A stretch of DNA of 64,000 nt from contig NZ_JADPMV010000001.1 in the NCBI RefSeq assembly GCF_018398425.1, forward strand, positions 372,001 to 436,000, in the 5' to 3' direction. The notes beneath the pieces were generated by a model. The model had not been told where the DNA came from, did not search any database, and saw only the letters and a list, made by a program, of their open reading frames with translations. The first letter of the stretch is position 1; every line of letters begins with the position of its first letter. The translations under genes and the position numbers were made by a program. Below, one piece after another: positions 8,504-18,189 of this stretch. The DNA comes from Pseudomonas lalucatii. Its GTDB lineage: Bacteria; Pseudomonadota; Gammaproteobacteria; Pseudomonadales; Pseudomonadaceae.

Positions 8504-8666
8504 AGGGATGGGCTCCTCGTGTGCTATGGGGGCGGCCTCGACCACTGCGGCGAGGCCGGTAGCGATGGGGTCGAGTCTAGAGCAGTGCCGGACCGACCCG
8601 TCGACGGCAATCCAGAAACCGACGCAGGGTGCACGGCTAGGCCGGCACCCTGCGCTGTCTTTCATC

Positions 8667-10199
8667 TCACTGGCTGGGCAGCAACTGCGCCGGGACCAGC
8701 GCGCTCAGGCAGCGCGACGCCAGCAACTCGCTGGCCGCCTCGATGTCCGGGGCGAAGAAGCGGTCCTGCTGGTAGTGCGCCACCCGCTCGCGCAGCGTCG
8801 TGCGAGCCTGTTCGAGCTTGGCCGAGGTCTTCAGCCCCTCGCGCAGGTCCAGGCCCTGGCAGGCGCCCAGCCATTCCACCGCGAGGATGCCGCGCACGTT
8901 GTCGGCCATCTCCCACAGGCGCTTGCCGGCGGCCGGGGCCATGGACACATGGTCTTCCTGGTTGGCCGAGGTCGGCAGGCTGTCGACGCTGTGCGGATGG
9001 GACAGCGCCTTGTTCTCGCTGGCCAGCGCCGCGGCGGTGACCTGGGCGATCATGAAGCCGGAATTGACCCCGCCATTGGCCACCAGGAACGGCGGCAGCT
9101 GCGACATGTGCTTGTCCATCATCAGCGAGATGCGCCGCTCGGACAGCGAGCCGATCTCGGCGATGGCCAGGGCCAGGTTGTCGGCGGCCATGGCCACCGG
9201 CTCGGCGTGGAAGTTGCCGCCGGAGATGATGTCCCCTTCCGCCGCGAACACCAGCGGGTTGTCCGATACCGCGTTGGCCTCCACCGCCAGCACCTCGGCG
9301 GCCTGGCGGATCTGGGTCAGGCAGGCGCCCATGACCTGGGGCTGGCAACGCAGCGAATAGGGGTCCTGGACCTTGTCGCAGTGCTCGTGGGACAGGGAGA
9401 TCTCGCTGCTCGGCGTCAGCAGGTCGCGGTAGGCCGCGGCTGCGTCGATCTGCCCGCGCTGGCCGCGAGCGGCATGGATGCGCGCATCGAACGGCGAGCG
9501 CGAGCCGAGCATGGCTTCCACGCTGAGGCCGCCGCAGACCAGCGCGGCGCTGAACAGGTCCTCGGCGGCGAACAGGCCGCGCAGGGCGTAGGCGGTGGAG
9601 GCCTGGGTGCCGTTGAGCAGCGCCAGACCCTCCTTGGCGGCCAGGGTCAGGGGTTCCAGGCCGGCCACGGCCAGCGCCTCGACCGCCGGCAGCCACTGGC
9701 CCTGGTGGCGCGCCTTGCCCTCGCCGAGCAGCACCAGCGACATGTGCGCCAGCGGCGCCAGGTCGCCGGAGGCACCGACCGAGCCCTTGAGCGGGATGTG
9801 CGGGTAGACCTCGGCGTTGATCAGGGCGATCAGTGCGTCGATCACCTTGCGGCGGATGCCGGAGAAGCCGCGGGCCAGGCTGTTGACCTTGAGCACCATG
9901 ATCAGCCGCACCAGGGCGTCGTCCAACGGCTGGCCGACGCCGGCGGCGTGGCTCAGCACCAGCGAACGCTGCAGGTTTTCCAGGTCCTCGCTGGCGATGC
10001 GGGTCGAGGCCAGCAGGCCGAAACCGGTGTTGATGCCGTAGACGGTGCGTTTCTCGGCGAGCACCTGCTCGACGCAGGCGACGCTGGCCTCGATGGCCTC
10101 ACTGGCACTCGCGTCCAGGGACAGGTGCACCGGCGCCTGGTGGATCTGGCGCAGTTGGGCCAGGGTCAGCTGGCCGGGGACGATATTCAGGGTGCTCAT
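8667..10199 (-). CDS. hutH: Histidine ammonia-lyase
   Basis: 510 residues, the usual family length. It deaminates L-histidine to urocanate and ammonia. The Ala-Ser-Gly triad at residues 143-145 ([12 protein letters not shown]) forms the self-generated MIO electrophile. YGINTGFG at 54-61 holds the catalytic Tyr, and QEDHVSM near 410 is another conserved active-site block. It lies 2 bp after the hutU stop, which implies cotranscription with hutU. Confidence 0.98.
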   Translation of the reverse strand: MSTLNIVPGQLTLAQLRQIHQAPVHLSLDASASEAIEASVACVEQVLAEKRTVYGINTGFGLLASTRIASEDLENLQRSLVLSHAAGVGQPLDDALVRLIMVLKVNSLARGFSGIRRKVIDALIALINAEVYPHIPLKGSVGASGDLAPLAHMSLVLLGEGKARHQGQWLPAVEALAVAGLEPLTLAAKEGLALLNGTQASTAYALRGLFAAEDLFSAALVCGGLSVEAMLGSRSPFDARIHAARGQRGQIDAAAAYRDLLTPSSEISLSHEHCDKVQDPYSLRCQPQVMGACLTQIRQAAEVLAVEANAVSDNPLVFAAEGDIISGGNFHAEPVAMAADNLALAIAEIGSLSERRISLMMDKHMSQLPPFLVANGGVNSGFMIAQVTAAALASENKALSHPHSVDSLPTSANQEDHVSMAPAAGKRLWEMADNVRGILAVEWLGACQGLDLREGLKTSAKLEQARTTLRERVAHYQQDRFFAPDIEAASELLASRCLSALVPAQLLPSQ

Positions 10200-10201
10200 G
10201 T

Positions 10202-11887
10202 TCAGGCTCCTTTGCCCGAGGTGATCATCGGCAGGTCGAGGCCCTGTTCGCGGGCGCAGTCGATGGCGATCTGGTAGCCGGCGTCGGCGTGACGCATCAC
10301 CCCGGTGGCCGGATCATTGTGCAGCACCCGGGCGATGCGCGCGGCGGCCTCGTCCGTGCCGTCGCAGACGATGACCACCCCGGAGTGCTGGGAGAAACCC
10401 ATGCCCACGCCGCCACCGTGGTGCAGCGAGACCCAGGTGGCGCCGCTGGCGGTATTGAGCAGGGCGTTGAGCAGCGGCCAGTCGGAGACGGCGTCGGAGC
10501 CGTCCTGCATGGCCTCGGTCTCGCGGTTGGGGCTGGCCACCGAGCCGGAATCCAGGTGGTCGCGGCCGATCACCACCGGCGCACTCAGCTCGCCGCTGCG
10601 GACCATCTCGTTGAAGGCCAGGCCGAGCTTGGCGCGCAGGCCCAGGCCGACCCAGCAGATACGCGCCGGCAAACCCTGGAAGGCGATGCGCTCGCGGGCC
10701 ATGTCCAGCCAGTGGTGCAGGTGTTCATCGTCGGCGATCAGCTCCTTGACCTTGGCGTCGGTCTTGTAGATGTCCTCGGGGTCGCCGGACAGCGCGGCCC
10801 AGCGGAACGGGCCGACCCCGCGGCAGAACAGCGGACGGATATAGGCCGGGACGAAGCCGGGGAAGTCGAAGGCGTGCTCGACACCCTCCTCCAGCGCCAT
10901 CTGGCGGATGTTGTTGCCGTAGTCGAAGGTCGGCACGCCCTGCTTCTGGAAGTCCAGCATGGCCTGCACGTGCACGGCCATGGACTGCTTGGCGGCCTTG
11001 ACCACAGCGGCCGGCTCGCTCTGGGCGCGGTCGCGGTACTGCTCCCAGGTCCAGCCGATCGGCAGGTAGCCGTTGAGCGGGTCGTGGGCGCTGGTCTGGT
11101 CGGTGACCAGGTCCGGGCGCACCCCGCGCTTGACCAGCTCCGGGAGGATCTCGGCGGCATTGCCCAGCAGGGCGATGGAGATGGCCTTGCCTTCGCCGGT
11201 GTACTTGGCGATGCGCGCCAGGGCGTCGTCCAGGTCGCTGGCCTGCTCGTCGACATAGCGGCTGCGCAGGCGGAAGTCGATGCGGCTCTGCTGGCACTCG
11301 ATGTTCAGCGAGCAGGCGCCGGCCAGGGTGGCGGCCAGCGGCTGGGCGCCGCCCATGCCGCCGAGGCCGGCGGTCAGCACCCAGCGGCCCTTGAGGTTGC
11401 CGCCGTAGTGCTGGCGACCGGCCTCGACGAAGGTCTCGTAGGTGCCCTGGACGATGCCCTGGCTGCCGATGTAGATCCAGGAGCCGGCGGTCATCTGGCC
11501 GTACATGGCCAGGCCCTTGGCATCCAGCTCGTTGAAGTGCTCCCAGGTGGCCCAGTGCGGCACCAGGTTGGAGTTGGCGATCAGCACCCGCGGCGCGTTG
11601 CTGTGGGTCTTGAACACGCCGACCGGCTTGCCCGACTGCACCAACAGGGTCTCGTCGTCGTTCAGCTGCTTGAGCGACTCGACGATGGCGTCGAAGCATT
11701 CCCAGTTGCGCGCGGCGCGGCCGATGCCGCCATAGACCACCAGCTCCTTGGGGTTCTCCGCCACTTCGGGGTCGAGGTTGTTCATCAGCATGCGCAGCGG
11801 CGCCTCGGTCAGCCAGCTCTTGGCGTTCAACTGGGTGCCGCGCGGGGCGCGGATTTCGACATCACGGAAACGGGTCGAGTTGCTCAC
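10202..11887 (-). CDS. hutU: Urocanate hydratase
   Basis: 561 residues starting at a GTG (11885-11887) with GGAGG just upstream. It converts urocanate to imidazolonepropionate using tightly bound NAD+. Diagnostic motifs: [11 protein letters not shown] near the N-terminus, the NAD-binding [12 protein letters not shown] region, [13 protein letters not shown], and near the C-terminus [15 protein letters not shown]. It is the first gene of the hutU-H-I-G operon. A HutC-like palindrome lies 78 bp upstream of the start. Confidence 0.97.
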   Translation of the reverse strand: MSNSTRFRDVEIRAPRGTQLNAKSWLTEAPLRMLMNNLDPEVAENPKELVVYGGIGRAARNWECFDAIVESLKQLNDDETLLVQSGKPVGVFKTHSNAPRVLIANSNLVPHWATWEHFNELDAKGLAMYGQMTAGSWIYIGSQGIVQGTYETFVEAGRQHYGGNLKGRWVLTAGLGGMGGAQPLAATLAGACSLNIECQQSRIDFRLRSRYVDEQASDLDDALARIAKYTGEGKAISIALLGNAAEILPELVKRGVRPDLVTDQTSAHDPLNGYLPIGWTWEQYRDRAQSEPAAVVKAAKQSMAVHVQAMLDFQKQGVPTFDYGNNIRQMALEEGVEHAFDFPGFVPAYIRPLFCRGVGPFRWAALSGDPEDIYKTDAKVKELIADDEHLHHWLDMARERIAFQGLPARICWVGLGLRAKLGLAFNEMVRSGELSAPVVIGRDHLDSGSVASPNRETEAMQDGSDAVSDWPLLNALLNTASGATWVSLHHGGGVGMGFSQHSGVVIVCDGTDEAAARIARVLHNDPATGVMRHADAGYQIAIDCAREQGLDLPMITSGKGA

Positions 11888-11964
11888 AGGGAATCCTCCA
11901 GAAAGTAGTGCCGCCTGCCCGACGCTGCTTGCGAGTCTTGACGAGGCATGCGCATATCTAATCA

Positions 11965-11974
11965 TGTATATACA
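11965..11974. promoter_or_regulatory. HutC operator core upstream of hutU
   Basis: TGTATATACA palindrome, 78 bp before the hutU GTG on the reverse strand. It sits between TTGATT and TAGATA hexamers that could serve as -35 and -10 with a long 19-bp spacer, so a bound repressor would block this promoter. A sigma-54 promoter, known for hutU in other pseudomonads, was searched for and not found here. Confidence 0.65.
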
Positions 11975-12077
11975 ACTTGAATCAAGGCTTTTCCGACCCG
12001 GGCGGGGTCGCAACGCATCACTGGTCTACCACGCCGCGCCGCCTGCCTCGGGCCCGGCAACGACCTCCCCCTGTGGC

Positions 12078-13439
12078 TCAGGCCATCTGCCGCAGCACGC
12101 GGGCGAAGGCCTGCTGGGTCTGTTCCTGAGCGGCATGCCGGCCCTCGCGAATCACCCAGCGCCCCGCCACCAGCACGTCCCGCACTTGCCGGTCGCCGCC
12201 GGCGAACAGCCAGCGGTTGAGAATGGCGTCCCCCTGCGCCGTGGCGATGTACGGGTCATCGCCGTCGAGCACCAGCAGGTCCGCACGCTTGCCGACCGCC
12301 AGCCCCCCGACCGGCTGCCCGAGCGCCTGGGCGCCGCCGGCAGCGGCGGCGTCGAACAGGCTGCGGCCGATCGTCGGCTGGTCGCGGCGGTAGATGCGGT
12401 TGCGCTTCTGGTCGCGCAGGCGTTGCCCGTACTCCAGCCAGCGCAACTCTTCGGCCACGCTCACCGAGACATGGCTGTCCGAGCCGATGCCCAGCCGCCC
12501 GCCCTGGGCGAGGTAGTCCACCGCCGGGAAGATGCCGTCGCCCAGGTTGGCTTCGGTCGTCAGGCACAGGCCCGCGACCGCCTCGCTGCGAGCCATGCAG
12601 CGGACTTCCTCGGGATTGGCATGGGTGGCATGCACCAGGCACCAGCGCCGATCCACCGCCACATGCTCGTACAGCCACTGCAGCGGCCGGCGCCCACTCC
12701 AGGTCAGGCAGTCGCTGACCTCCTTCTGCTGCTCGGCGATGTGGATGTGTATCGGACAGTCGCTCCGCTCGGCCGCCAGGACCGCGGCGATCTGCTGCGG
12801 GGTGACCGCCCGCAGCGAATGGAAACACAGCCCCAGGTGCTGGCCCGGCCGCCCGGCCAGTTCGGGGCGCAGGCGTTCGACCAGCTTCAGGTAGCTGTCA
12901 GTGCCGTGGACGAAGCGCCGCTGTCCCGCGCTGGGTGCCTGCCCGCCAAAACCGGCATGGGAATAGAGCACCGGCAGCAGCGTCAGGCCGATGCCGGCGT
13001 CCTGCGCCGCGCTGGCGATGCGCAGGGCCAGCTCCGCCGGGTCGGCGTAGGCCTGGCCGCGGCTGTCATGGTGCACATAGTGGAACTCGGCGACGCTGGT
13101 GTAGCCGCTCTTGAGCATCTCGATATACAGCTGGCGGGCGACGACCTCGAACTGCTCGGGATCCAGCCGCTCGACCAGGCGGTACATCAGGTCACGCCAG
13201 GTCCAGAAGCTGTCGTCAGGATGGGCCGCCACCTCCGCCAGACCCGCCATCGCCCGCTGGAAGGCATGGGAATGCAGGTTCGGCATGCCTGGCAGGACCG
13301 GTCCGGCGAGCCGCTGCGCCCCCTCTTCCGAGCCGTTGGCCGTGATTTTTTCCAGGTAACCGGCGGCATCGACCTCGAAACGCACGTTCTGCGCCCAGCC
13401 TTCGGCAAGCAGTGCGCGAGCGGCGAAAAATGCAGGCAT
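12078..13439 (-). CDS. hutF: Formimidoylglutamate deiminase
   Basis: 453 residues. It removes ammonia from N-formimidoyl-L-glutamate to give N-formylglutamate, the substrate of HutG. It is a zinc amidohydrolase: HSH at residues 56-58 in the PNLHSHAFQRAM block, then CLVHATHAN and LGIGSDSHVS further on. Its presence with hutG shows that this organism uses the five-enzyme branch. It is divergent from hutC with a 96-bp shared control region, and runs toward hutU with a 190-bp gap. Confidence 0.96.
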   Translation of the reverse strand: MPAFFAARALLAEGWAQNVRFEVDAAGYLEKITANGSEEGAQRLAGPVLPGMPNLHSHAFQRAMAGLAEVAAHPDDSFWTWRDLMYRLVERLDPEQFEVVARQLYIEMLKSGYTSVAEFHYVHHDSRGQAYADPAELALRIASAAQDAGIGLTLLPVLYSHAGFGGQAPSAGQRRFVHGTDSYLKLVERLRPELAGRPGQHLGLCFHSLRAVTPQQIAAVLAAERSDCPIHIHIAEQQKEVSDCLTWSGRRPLQWLYEHVAVDRRWCLVHATHANPEEVRCMARSEAVAGLCLTTEANLGDGIFPAVDYLAQGGRLGIGSDSHVSVSVAEELRWLEYGQRLRDQKRNRIYRRDQPTIGRSLFDAAAAGGAQALGQPVGGLAVGKRADLLVLDGDDPYIATAQGDAILNRWLFAGGDRQVRDVLVAGRWVIREGRHAAQEQTQQAFARVLRQMA

Positions 13440-13468
13440 AATGATTGTCCTAAGTACTGGCCTTTATT

Positions 13469-13478
13469 TGTATATACA
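13469..13478. promoter_or_regulatory. HutC operator core between hutF and hutC
   Basis: TGTATATACA in the 96-bp gap between the divergent hutF and hutC starts, followed directly by a second TATACAT half. One site could control both genes and give hutC autoregulation, as known for this repressor family. Confidence 0.7.
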
Positions 13479-13535
13479 TATACATGCCTTTGCCGCCAGT
13501 GTAAACGACGGCCCAGGACCAGCAAGGAGCGTTAC

Positions 13536-14288
13536 ATGGCGAACACCGAACCCAAGCCCGCCACTCTGGCGTCTCAGCTCAGCGATGCGCCGGCGCCGCT
13601 GTATGCCCAGGTCAAGCAGCTGATCGTCCAGCAGATCAAGAATGGCACCTGGCCGCCGCACCACCGGGTGCCATCGGAAAGCGAGCTGGTCGAGGAGCTG
13701 GGATTCAGCCGCATGACCATCAACCGCGCCCTGCGCGAGCTGACCAACGACGGCCTGCTGACCCGCATGCAGGGCGTGGGCACCTTCGTCGCCGAACCCA
13801 AAGGCCACTCGGCATTGTTCGCCGTGAACAACATCGCCGACGAGATCGCAGCCCGGGGCAATCGCTACCACAGTCAACTGATTCATCTGGGCCGCGAGCC
13901 GGCCAGTCAGGAGACCGCCCAGGCCCTGGAGCTGCGCGAGGGCCAGGAGGTCTTTCACTCGGTCATCGTGCACTATGAGAACGATCTGCCGGTGCAGCTC
14001 GAGGACCGCCACGTCAATGCGCTGCTGGCGCCCGACTACCTCCAGCAGGATTTCACCCGCCTCACGCCCTATGCCTACCTGTCGAAAGTCGCCCCGCTGA
14101 CCGAAGGCGAACACGTGGTCGAGGCGATACTCGCCGAGCCGGAGGAGTGCCGCCTGCTGCAGGTCGAGGGGAGCGAGCCCTGTCTGCTGATACGCCGCCG
14201 GACCTGGTCGGGCCAGCGCGCGGTGTCTTCGGCACGCCTGCTCCATCCCGGTTCCCGGCATCGCCTGGAAGGACGCTTCAAGTCGTAG
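13536..14288 (+). CDS. hutC: Histidine utilisation repressor, GntR family
   Basis: 250 residues from the ATG at 13536 (AAGGAG upstream); an in-frame extension far upstream is a shadow of hutF. The N-terminal winged helix (PLYAQVKQLIVQQI, PSESELVEELGFSRMTINRALREL) is a GntR DNA-binding domain. The C-terminal UTRA domain (about 95-245) binds urocanate, and the ending SSARLLHPGSRHRLEGRF is characteristic of HutC. It is divergent from hutF across the shared operator. It probably represses hutU-H-I-G, hutF, itself and hutD. Confidence 0.96.
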   Translation: MANTEPKPATLASQLSDAPAPLYAQVKQLIVQQIKNGTWPPHHRVPSESELVEELGFSRMTINRALRELTNDGLLTRMQGVGTFVAEPKGHSALFAVNNIADEIAARGNRYHSQLIHLGREPASQETAQALELREGQEVFHSVIVHYENDLPVQLEDRHVNALLAPDYLQQDFTRLTPYAYLSKVAPLTEGEHVVEAILAEPEECRLLQVEGSEPCLLIRRRTWSGQRAVSSARLLHPGSRHRLEGRFKS

Positions 14289-14346
14289 AGCGGCGCGTAC
14301 CCGGAGAATGATGGGCGCCTGCCGCTAGTTCGGCTGCCCCTGTGGG

Positions 14347-14733
14347 CTAAGGGTGTTGCGGATAGTGGCCGACTTCGATGAGGTTGCCGTCCGGATCGCG
14401 GAAATACACCGACTCGATCGCCCCGAGCGCGCCGGTGCGCATGACCGGCCCCTGCTCCACGGCGACGCCCTGCGCGGCCAGGTGGGCGAGCAGCTGCTCG
14501 ATCGGCCAGCTGCTGATCAGGCACAGGTCGATGGCACCCGGCGTTGGCCGCCGCGCCTTGGGCTCGAACTCCCGACCGAGTCGATGCAGGTTGAGCTTCT
14601 GCTGGCCGAATACCAGGGCGCTGCGACCGCTGCCGAACAGCTCGTGGCGCATGCCCAGGACGCGCTCGTAGAACGCCACTGTTGCGTCGATGTCGGCCAC
14701 GGTCAGGACCAGGTGATCCAGGCGATCGATCAT
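14347..14733 (-). CDS. VOC (glyoxalase/dioxygenase superfamily) protein
   Basis: 128 residues from the ATG at 14733 (MIDRLDHLVLTVAD, the usual family start); a GTG at 14751 is a possible alternative. Paired beta-alpha-beta-beta-beta modules and metal ligands are visible: His in LDHLVLTV, a Glu in the centre and FRDPDGNLIEVGHY at the C-terminus. Substrate unknown. It lies directly after the TRIC gene (about 10 bp after its stop, or overlapping with the GTG start) and is probably cotranscribed with gorA and the TRIC gene. Confidence 0.8.
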   Translation of the reverse strand: MIDRLDHLVLTVADIDATVAFYERVLGMRHELFGSGRSALVFGQQKLNLHRLGREFEPKARRPTPGAIDLCLISSWPIEQLLAHLAAQGVAVEQGPVMRTGALGAIESVYFRDPDGNLIEVGHYPQHP

Positions 14734-14743
14734 CGGCCCCATC

Positions 14744-15367
14744 TCAGTCACGGTCCAGCAGGTGAAAGCGTGGCAAGGAGAAATGCCAGCGAATCGCCGC
14801 CAGGCGAATACCGAGGACGGTGGCCATGGCGATGCCGGTATCCAGCCAGTGCGGCGTCTCCAGCAGGCGCAGGGCGATGAACACCAGCGCCCCGGCGATG
14901 CAGGCGGTGGCGTAGATTTCCTTCTTGAAGATCAGCGGAATCTCGTTGCAGATCACGTCGCGCATCACGCCACCCGCCACCCCCGTCATCACCCCCATGA
15001 TCACCGCGGTGCTGAGCGGCACGCCGTGCTGCATCGCCACTTCGGTGCCGATCACGGTGAAGACGGCCAGGCCGAAGGCGTCGGCGATCAGCAGGCCGGT
15101 TTCGTGGATCGGGCGGGTCAGGCGCACCCAGAGCACGGTGCCGACGGCCGTCAGGGTCGCCACGGCGATATAGGTGTCGTCGCGAATCCAGCTGACCGGG
15201 TGGTTGTCCAGGATCAGATCGCGCAGGGTGCCGCCGCCGAGGGCGGTGATCACCGCGATGACCAGCACGCCGAACAGGTCCATGGACTTGCGCCCGGCCA
15301 TCAGCGCACCGGTGATGGCGAATACCGCCACGCCGAACAGGTCGGCCAGATAGAAGAGTTGCGTCAT
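14744..15367 (-). CDS. TRIC cation channel family (UPF0126/YicG-like) membrane protein
   Basis: 207 residues from the ATG at 15367 (GAAGGT upstream). About seven hydrophobic helices are arranged as two homologous halves, each with a GGGTLRD or GGVMRD motif (TALGGGTLRDLILD; TGVAGGVMRDVICNE). These are hallmarks of the prokaryotic TRIC/UPF0126 family, trimeric intracellular-type cation channels located in the inner membrane. It begins 7 bp after the gorA stop. The physiological ion is not known; some relatives have been proposed as glycine transporters. Confidence 0.9.
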   Translation of the reverse strand: MTQLFYLADLFGVAVFAITGALMAGRKSMDLFGVLVIAVITALGGGTLRDLILDNHPVSWIRDDTYIAVATLTAVGTVLWVRLTRPIHETGLLIADAFGLAVFTVIGTEVAMQHGVPLSTAVIMGVMTGVAGGVMRDVICNEIPLIFKKEIYATACIAGALVFIALRLLETPHWLDTGIAMATVLGIRLAAIRWHFSLPRFHLLDRD

Positions 15368-15374
15368 GCGACCT

Positions 15375-16733
15375 TCAGACGGTGATTGGGGTGCGCATGG
15401 TAACAAACTCCTCGGCGGCGGTCGGGTGCACGCCTACGGTGTCATCGAACACCTGCTTGGTGGCCCCGGCCTTCAGCGCCACGGCCAGGCCCTGGACGAT
15501 CTCCCCCGCCTCCGGGCCGACCATGTGGCAGCCCAGTACCCGGTCGGTCTCGGCATCGACCACCAGTTTCATCAGGGTACGCTCCTGGCATTCGGTGAGC
15601 GTCAGCTTCATCGGCCTGAAGCGGCTCTCGTAGACCTGCACCTCGAAGCCCTCGGCCCGCGCCTGCTCCTCGGAGAGCCCCACGGTGCCGATATTGGGCA
15701 GGCTGAAGACGGCGGTCGGGATCGTCTGGTAATCGACCCGGCGATACGCCTCGGGCTTGAACAGCCGCCGCGCCACGGCCATGCCTTCGGCCAGGGCGAC
15801 CGGGGTCAGCTGCACGCGCCCGATCACGTCGCCGATGGCCAGGATCGACGGGACGCTGGTCTGGAAGTGCTCGTCGACCCGGATGAAGCCCGCGTCGTTC
15901 AGCGCCACCGCGGTGTTCTCCAGGCCCAGGTTGTCCAGCATCGGCCGCCGGCCGGTGGCGTAGAACACGCAGTCGGCCGCCAGCGTGCGACCATCCTGCA
16001 GGGTGGCCAGCAGGCTGCCATCGGCCTGCTTGTCGATGCGTTCGATGTCGCTATTGAACTGCAGGTCCAGGCCGCGCTTGCCCAGTTCGTCGCGCAGGTG
16101 GCGGCGCACGGCGCCGTCGAAACCGCGCAGGAACAGCTCGCGGCGATAGAGCAGCGAGGTCCGGGCCCCCAGGCCATGGAAGATCGAGGCGAATTCCACC
16201 GCGATATAGCCGCCGCCGACCACCAGCACGCGCTTGGGCAGCTGCTCGAGGTAGAAGGCCTCGTTGGAACTGATCGCATGCTCGCTGCCGGGGAATTCGG
16301 GGATGTGCGGCCAGCCGCCGGTGGCGATGAGGATGTGCTTGGCGCTGTAGCGTTGGCCGTCCAGCTCCACGCTGTGGCCATCGAGCAGGCGCGCATGACC
16401 CTCGAGCAGGGTCACCCCGCTGCTCTCCAGCAGGTTGCGGTAGATGCCGTTGAGGCGCTGGATCTCGCGGTTCTTGTTGGCGATCAGGGTCGGCCAGTCG
16501 AACCGTGCATCGCCGAGCGACCAGCCGAAGCCAGCGGCCTGCTCGAAGTCTTCGGCGAAGTGCGCGCCATACACCAGCAGCTTCTTCGGCACGCAGCCGA
16601 CATTGACGCAGGTGCCGCCCAGGTAGCGGCTCTCCGCCACGGCCACGCGGGCGCCGTAGCCTGCGGCGAAGCGCGCGGCGCGGACGCCGCCGGAACCGGC
16701 CCCTATCACAAACAGGTCGAAATCGTAGGTCAT
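15375..16733 (-). CDS. gorA: Glutathione-disulfide reductase
   Basis: 452 residues, the usual length, from the ATG at 16733 with AAGGAGG upstream. It is a FAD/NADPH enzyme that reduces oxidised glutathione in the cytosol. It has the FAD-binding [14 protein letters not shown], redox-active cysteines C42 and C47 in [13 protein letters not shown], the second dinucleotide motif [12 protein letters not shown], and the C-terminal HPTAAEEF with the catalytic His-Glu from the partner subunit. It is the first gene of a three-gene unit with the TRIC and VOC genes. Confidence 0.96.
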   Translation of the reverse strand: MTYDFDLFVIGAGSGGVRAARFAAGYGARVAVAESRYLGGTCVNVGCVPKKLLVYGAHFAEDFEQAAGFGWSLGDARFDWPTLIANKNREIQRLNGIYRNLLESSGVTLLEGHARLLDGHSVELDGQRYSAKHILIATGGWPHIPEFPGSEHAISSNEAFYLEQLPKRVLVVGGGYIAVEFASIFHGLGARTSLLYRRELFLRGFDGAVRRHLRDELGKRGLDLQFNSDIERIDKQADGSLLATLQDGRTLAADCVFYATGRRPMLDNLGLENTAVALNDAGFIRVDEHFQTSVPSILAIGDVIGRVQLTPVALAEGMAVARRLFKPEAYRRVDYQTIPTAVFSLPNIGTVGLSEEQARAEGFEVQVYESRFRPMKLTLTECQERTLMKLVVDAETDRVLGCHMVGPEAGEIVQGLAVALKAGATKQVFDDTVGVHPTAAEEFVTMRTPITV

Positions 16734-16835
16734 GCTCAGCCTCCTTAGCAGGCCGCCAGCATAGCGCAATCGCGGTCATAGCCTGAAGGCGGCGCCCGGA
16801 CCTATGCTTGAAGGGTGTCGAACGGGAGAACCGCC

Positions 16836-17258
16836 ATGCCCCCTACCCTCACCCACCTAGCCCTGCATGTCCCCGATCTGGATGCCTGCGTGGCGTTCTA
16901 CTCCGAGTTCTGCGGCATGCGGGTGATCCACGAGCGCGCAGGCAAGGGCTCGCGCATCGTCTGGATGGCCGAGCCGGGCAAGGAGCACAGCTTTATCTTC
17001 GTGATCATGCCCGGTGGTGTCGATCGCCAGCTGGCCGCGGACGACTACAGCCATTTCGGCTTTGCCCTGGCGAGCCGAGCGCAGGTCGATGCCGTGGCCG
17101 CCAGGGCGCAGGCGGCCGGCTGCCTGGTCTGGGCACCGCGCGATGAACCCTATCCGGTCGGCTACTACTGCGGCCTGCGCGACCCGGCGGGAAACTACGT
17201 GGAGTTCAGCTACGGCCAACCCCTGGGGCCGGGTTCGGAGGCCATGCCCATCCCCTGA
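16836..17258 (+). CDS. VOC family protein (glyoxalase-I-like)
   Basis: 140 residues from the ATG at 16836 (CGGGAGAA upstream). The fold shows MPPTLTHLALHVPDLDACVAFYSEFCGMRV, then HFGFAL and CGLRDPAGNYVEFSYGQP, i.e. the His, His and Glu metal ligands of a one-metal VOC enzyme. It could be a lactoylglutathione-lyase-like enzyme or a related dioxygenase; the sequence alone does not decide. It is divergent from gorA by about 100 bp and convergent with galU. Confidence 0.85.
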   Translation: MPPTLTHLALHVPDLDACVAFYSEFCGMRVIHERAGKGSRIVWMAEPGKEHSFIFVIMPGGVDRQLAADDYSHFGFALASRAQVDAVAARAQAAGCLVWAPRDEPYPVGYYCGLRDPAGNYVEFSYGQPLGPGSEAMPIP

Positions 17259-17265
17259 GAACAAG

Positions 17266-17287
17266 ACAGCCACCCGAAGGTGGCTGT
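17266..17287. terminator. Bidirectional terminator between VOC gene and galU
   Basis: ACAGCCACC pairs with GGTGGCTGT across a CGAA tetraloop, between two convergent genes. Both flanks are T-rich when read outward (TCTGCTCTGTC on +, CTTGTTCTC on -). Confidence 0.75.
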
Positions 17288-17310
17288 TCTGCTCTGTCTC
17301 AGGCCGAGGC

Positions 17311-18150
17311 TCAGTAGGCCTTGCCGGTCTTGTACAGGTGCTCGAAACAGAAGTTGGTGGCGTCGATGTAGCCTTCCGCGCCGCCACAGTCGAAACGCTG
17401 GCCCTTGAACTTGTAGGCCAGCACGCAGCCGTCCTGGGCCTGCTTCATCAGCGCGTCGGTGATCTGGATCTCGCCGCCCTTGCCCGGCGGGGTGTCCTCG
17501 ATGATCTTGAAGATGTCCGGGGTGAGGATGTAGCGGCCGATGATGGCCAGGTTGGACGGCGCATCCTCCGGCTTGGGCTTCTCCACCATGTTGTGCACCC
17601 GGTAGATGTCATCGCGGATCATCTCGCCGGCGATCACCCCGTACTTGTGGGTTTCCTCCGCGGGTACCTCCTGGATGGCGACGATCGAGCAGCGGAACTG
17701 GTTGTACAGCTTGACCATCTGGGACAGAACGCCGTCGCCCTCCAGATTCAGGCACAGGTCATCGGCCAGCACCACGGCGAAAGGCTCGTCGCCGATCAGC
17801 GGGCGGCCGCTGAGGATCGCATGGCCGAGGCCCTTCATCTCCACCTGGCGGGTGTAGGAGAAGCTGCACTCATCGATCAGGCGGCGGATGCCGACCAGGT
17901 ATTTCTCCTTGTCGGTATCGCGAATCTGATGCTCCAGCTCGTAGCTGATATCGAAATGGTCCTCCAGCGAGCGCTTGCCACGACCGGTGACCATGGCGAT
18001 CTCGGTCAGGCCGGCGGCCAGCGCCTCTTCGACGCCATACTGGATCAGCGGCTTGTTCACCACCGGCAGCATTTCCTTGGGCATGGCCTTGGTTGCGGGT
18101 AGAAAGCGCGTGCCGTAACCGGCGGCTGGGAACAAGCATTTCTTAATCAT
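17311..18150 (-). CDS. galU: UTP-glucose-1-phosphate uridylyltransferase
   Basis: 279 residues. It makes UDP-glucose from UTP and glucose-1-phosphate for envelope polysaccharides. The nucleotide-binding motif AAGYGTRFLPATKAMPKEMLP sits at the N-terminus; VEKPKPEDAPSNLAIIGRY and GGEIQITDAL are family blocks. It lies downstream of ugd on the same strand (39-bp gap), so the two enzymes that convert glucose-1-phosphate to UDP-glucuronate are adjacent and probably cotranscribed. Confidence 0.97.
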   Translation of the reverse strand: MIKKCLFPAAGYGTRFLPATKAMPKEMLPVVNKPLIQYGVEEALAAGLTEIAMVTGRGKRSLEDHFDISYELEHQIRDTDKEKYLVGIRRLIDECSFSYTRQVEMKGLGHAILSGRPLIGDEPFAVVLADDLCLNLEGDGVLSQMVKLYNQFRCSIVAIQEVPAEETHKYGVIAGEMIRDDIYRVHNMVEKPKPEDAPSNLAIIGRYILTPDIFKIIEDTPPGKGGEIQITDALMKQAQDGCVLAYKFKGQRFDCGGAEGYIDATNFCFEHLYKTGKAY

Positions 18151-18189
18151 GGGACTCCTTAACAGGGAACAGAATGCCGACGCAGTCTA

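Noticed and set aside
8466..10277. Long forward-strand open frame opposite hutI/hutH
   Set aside because: It is antisense to genes with complete catalytic motifs and results from high GC and codon bias; its Gly/Gln/Arg-rich translation lacks any domain.
10289..11908. Long forward-strand open frame opposite hutU
   Set aside because: Shadow of hutU. Repetitive Val/Gly/His-rich translation, no ribosome site.
11888..12077. Sigma-54 promoter before hutU
   Set aside because: Known in other pseudomonads, but no TGGCAC-N5-TTGC match with correct spacing was found on the reverse strand here.
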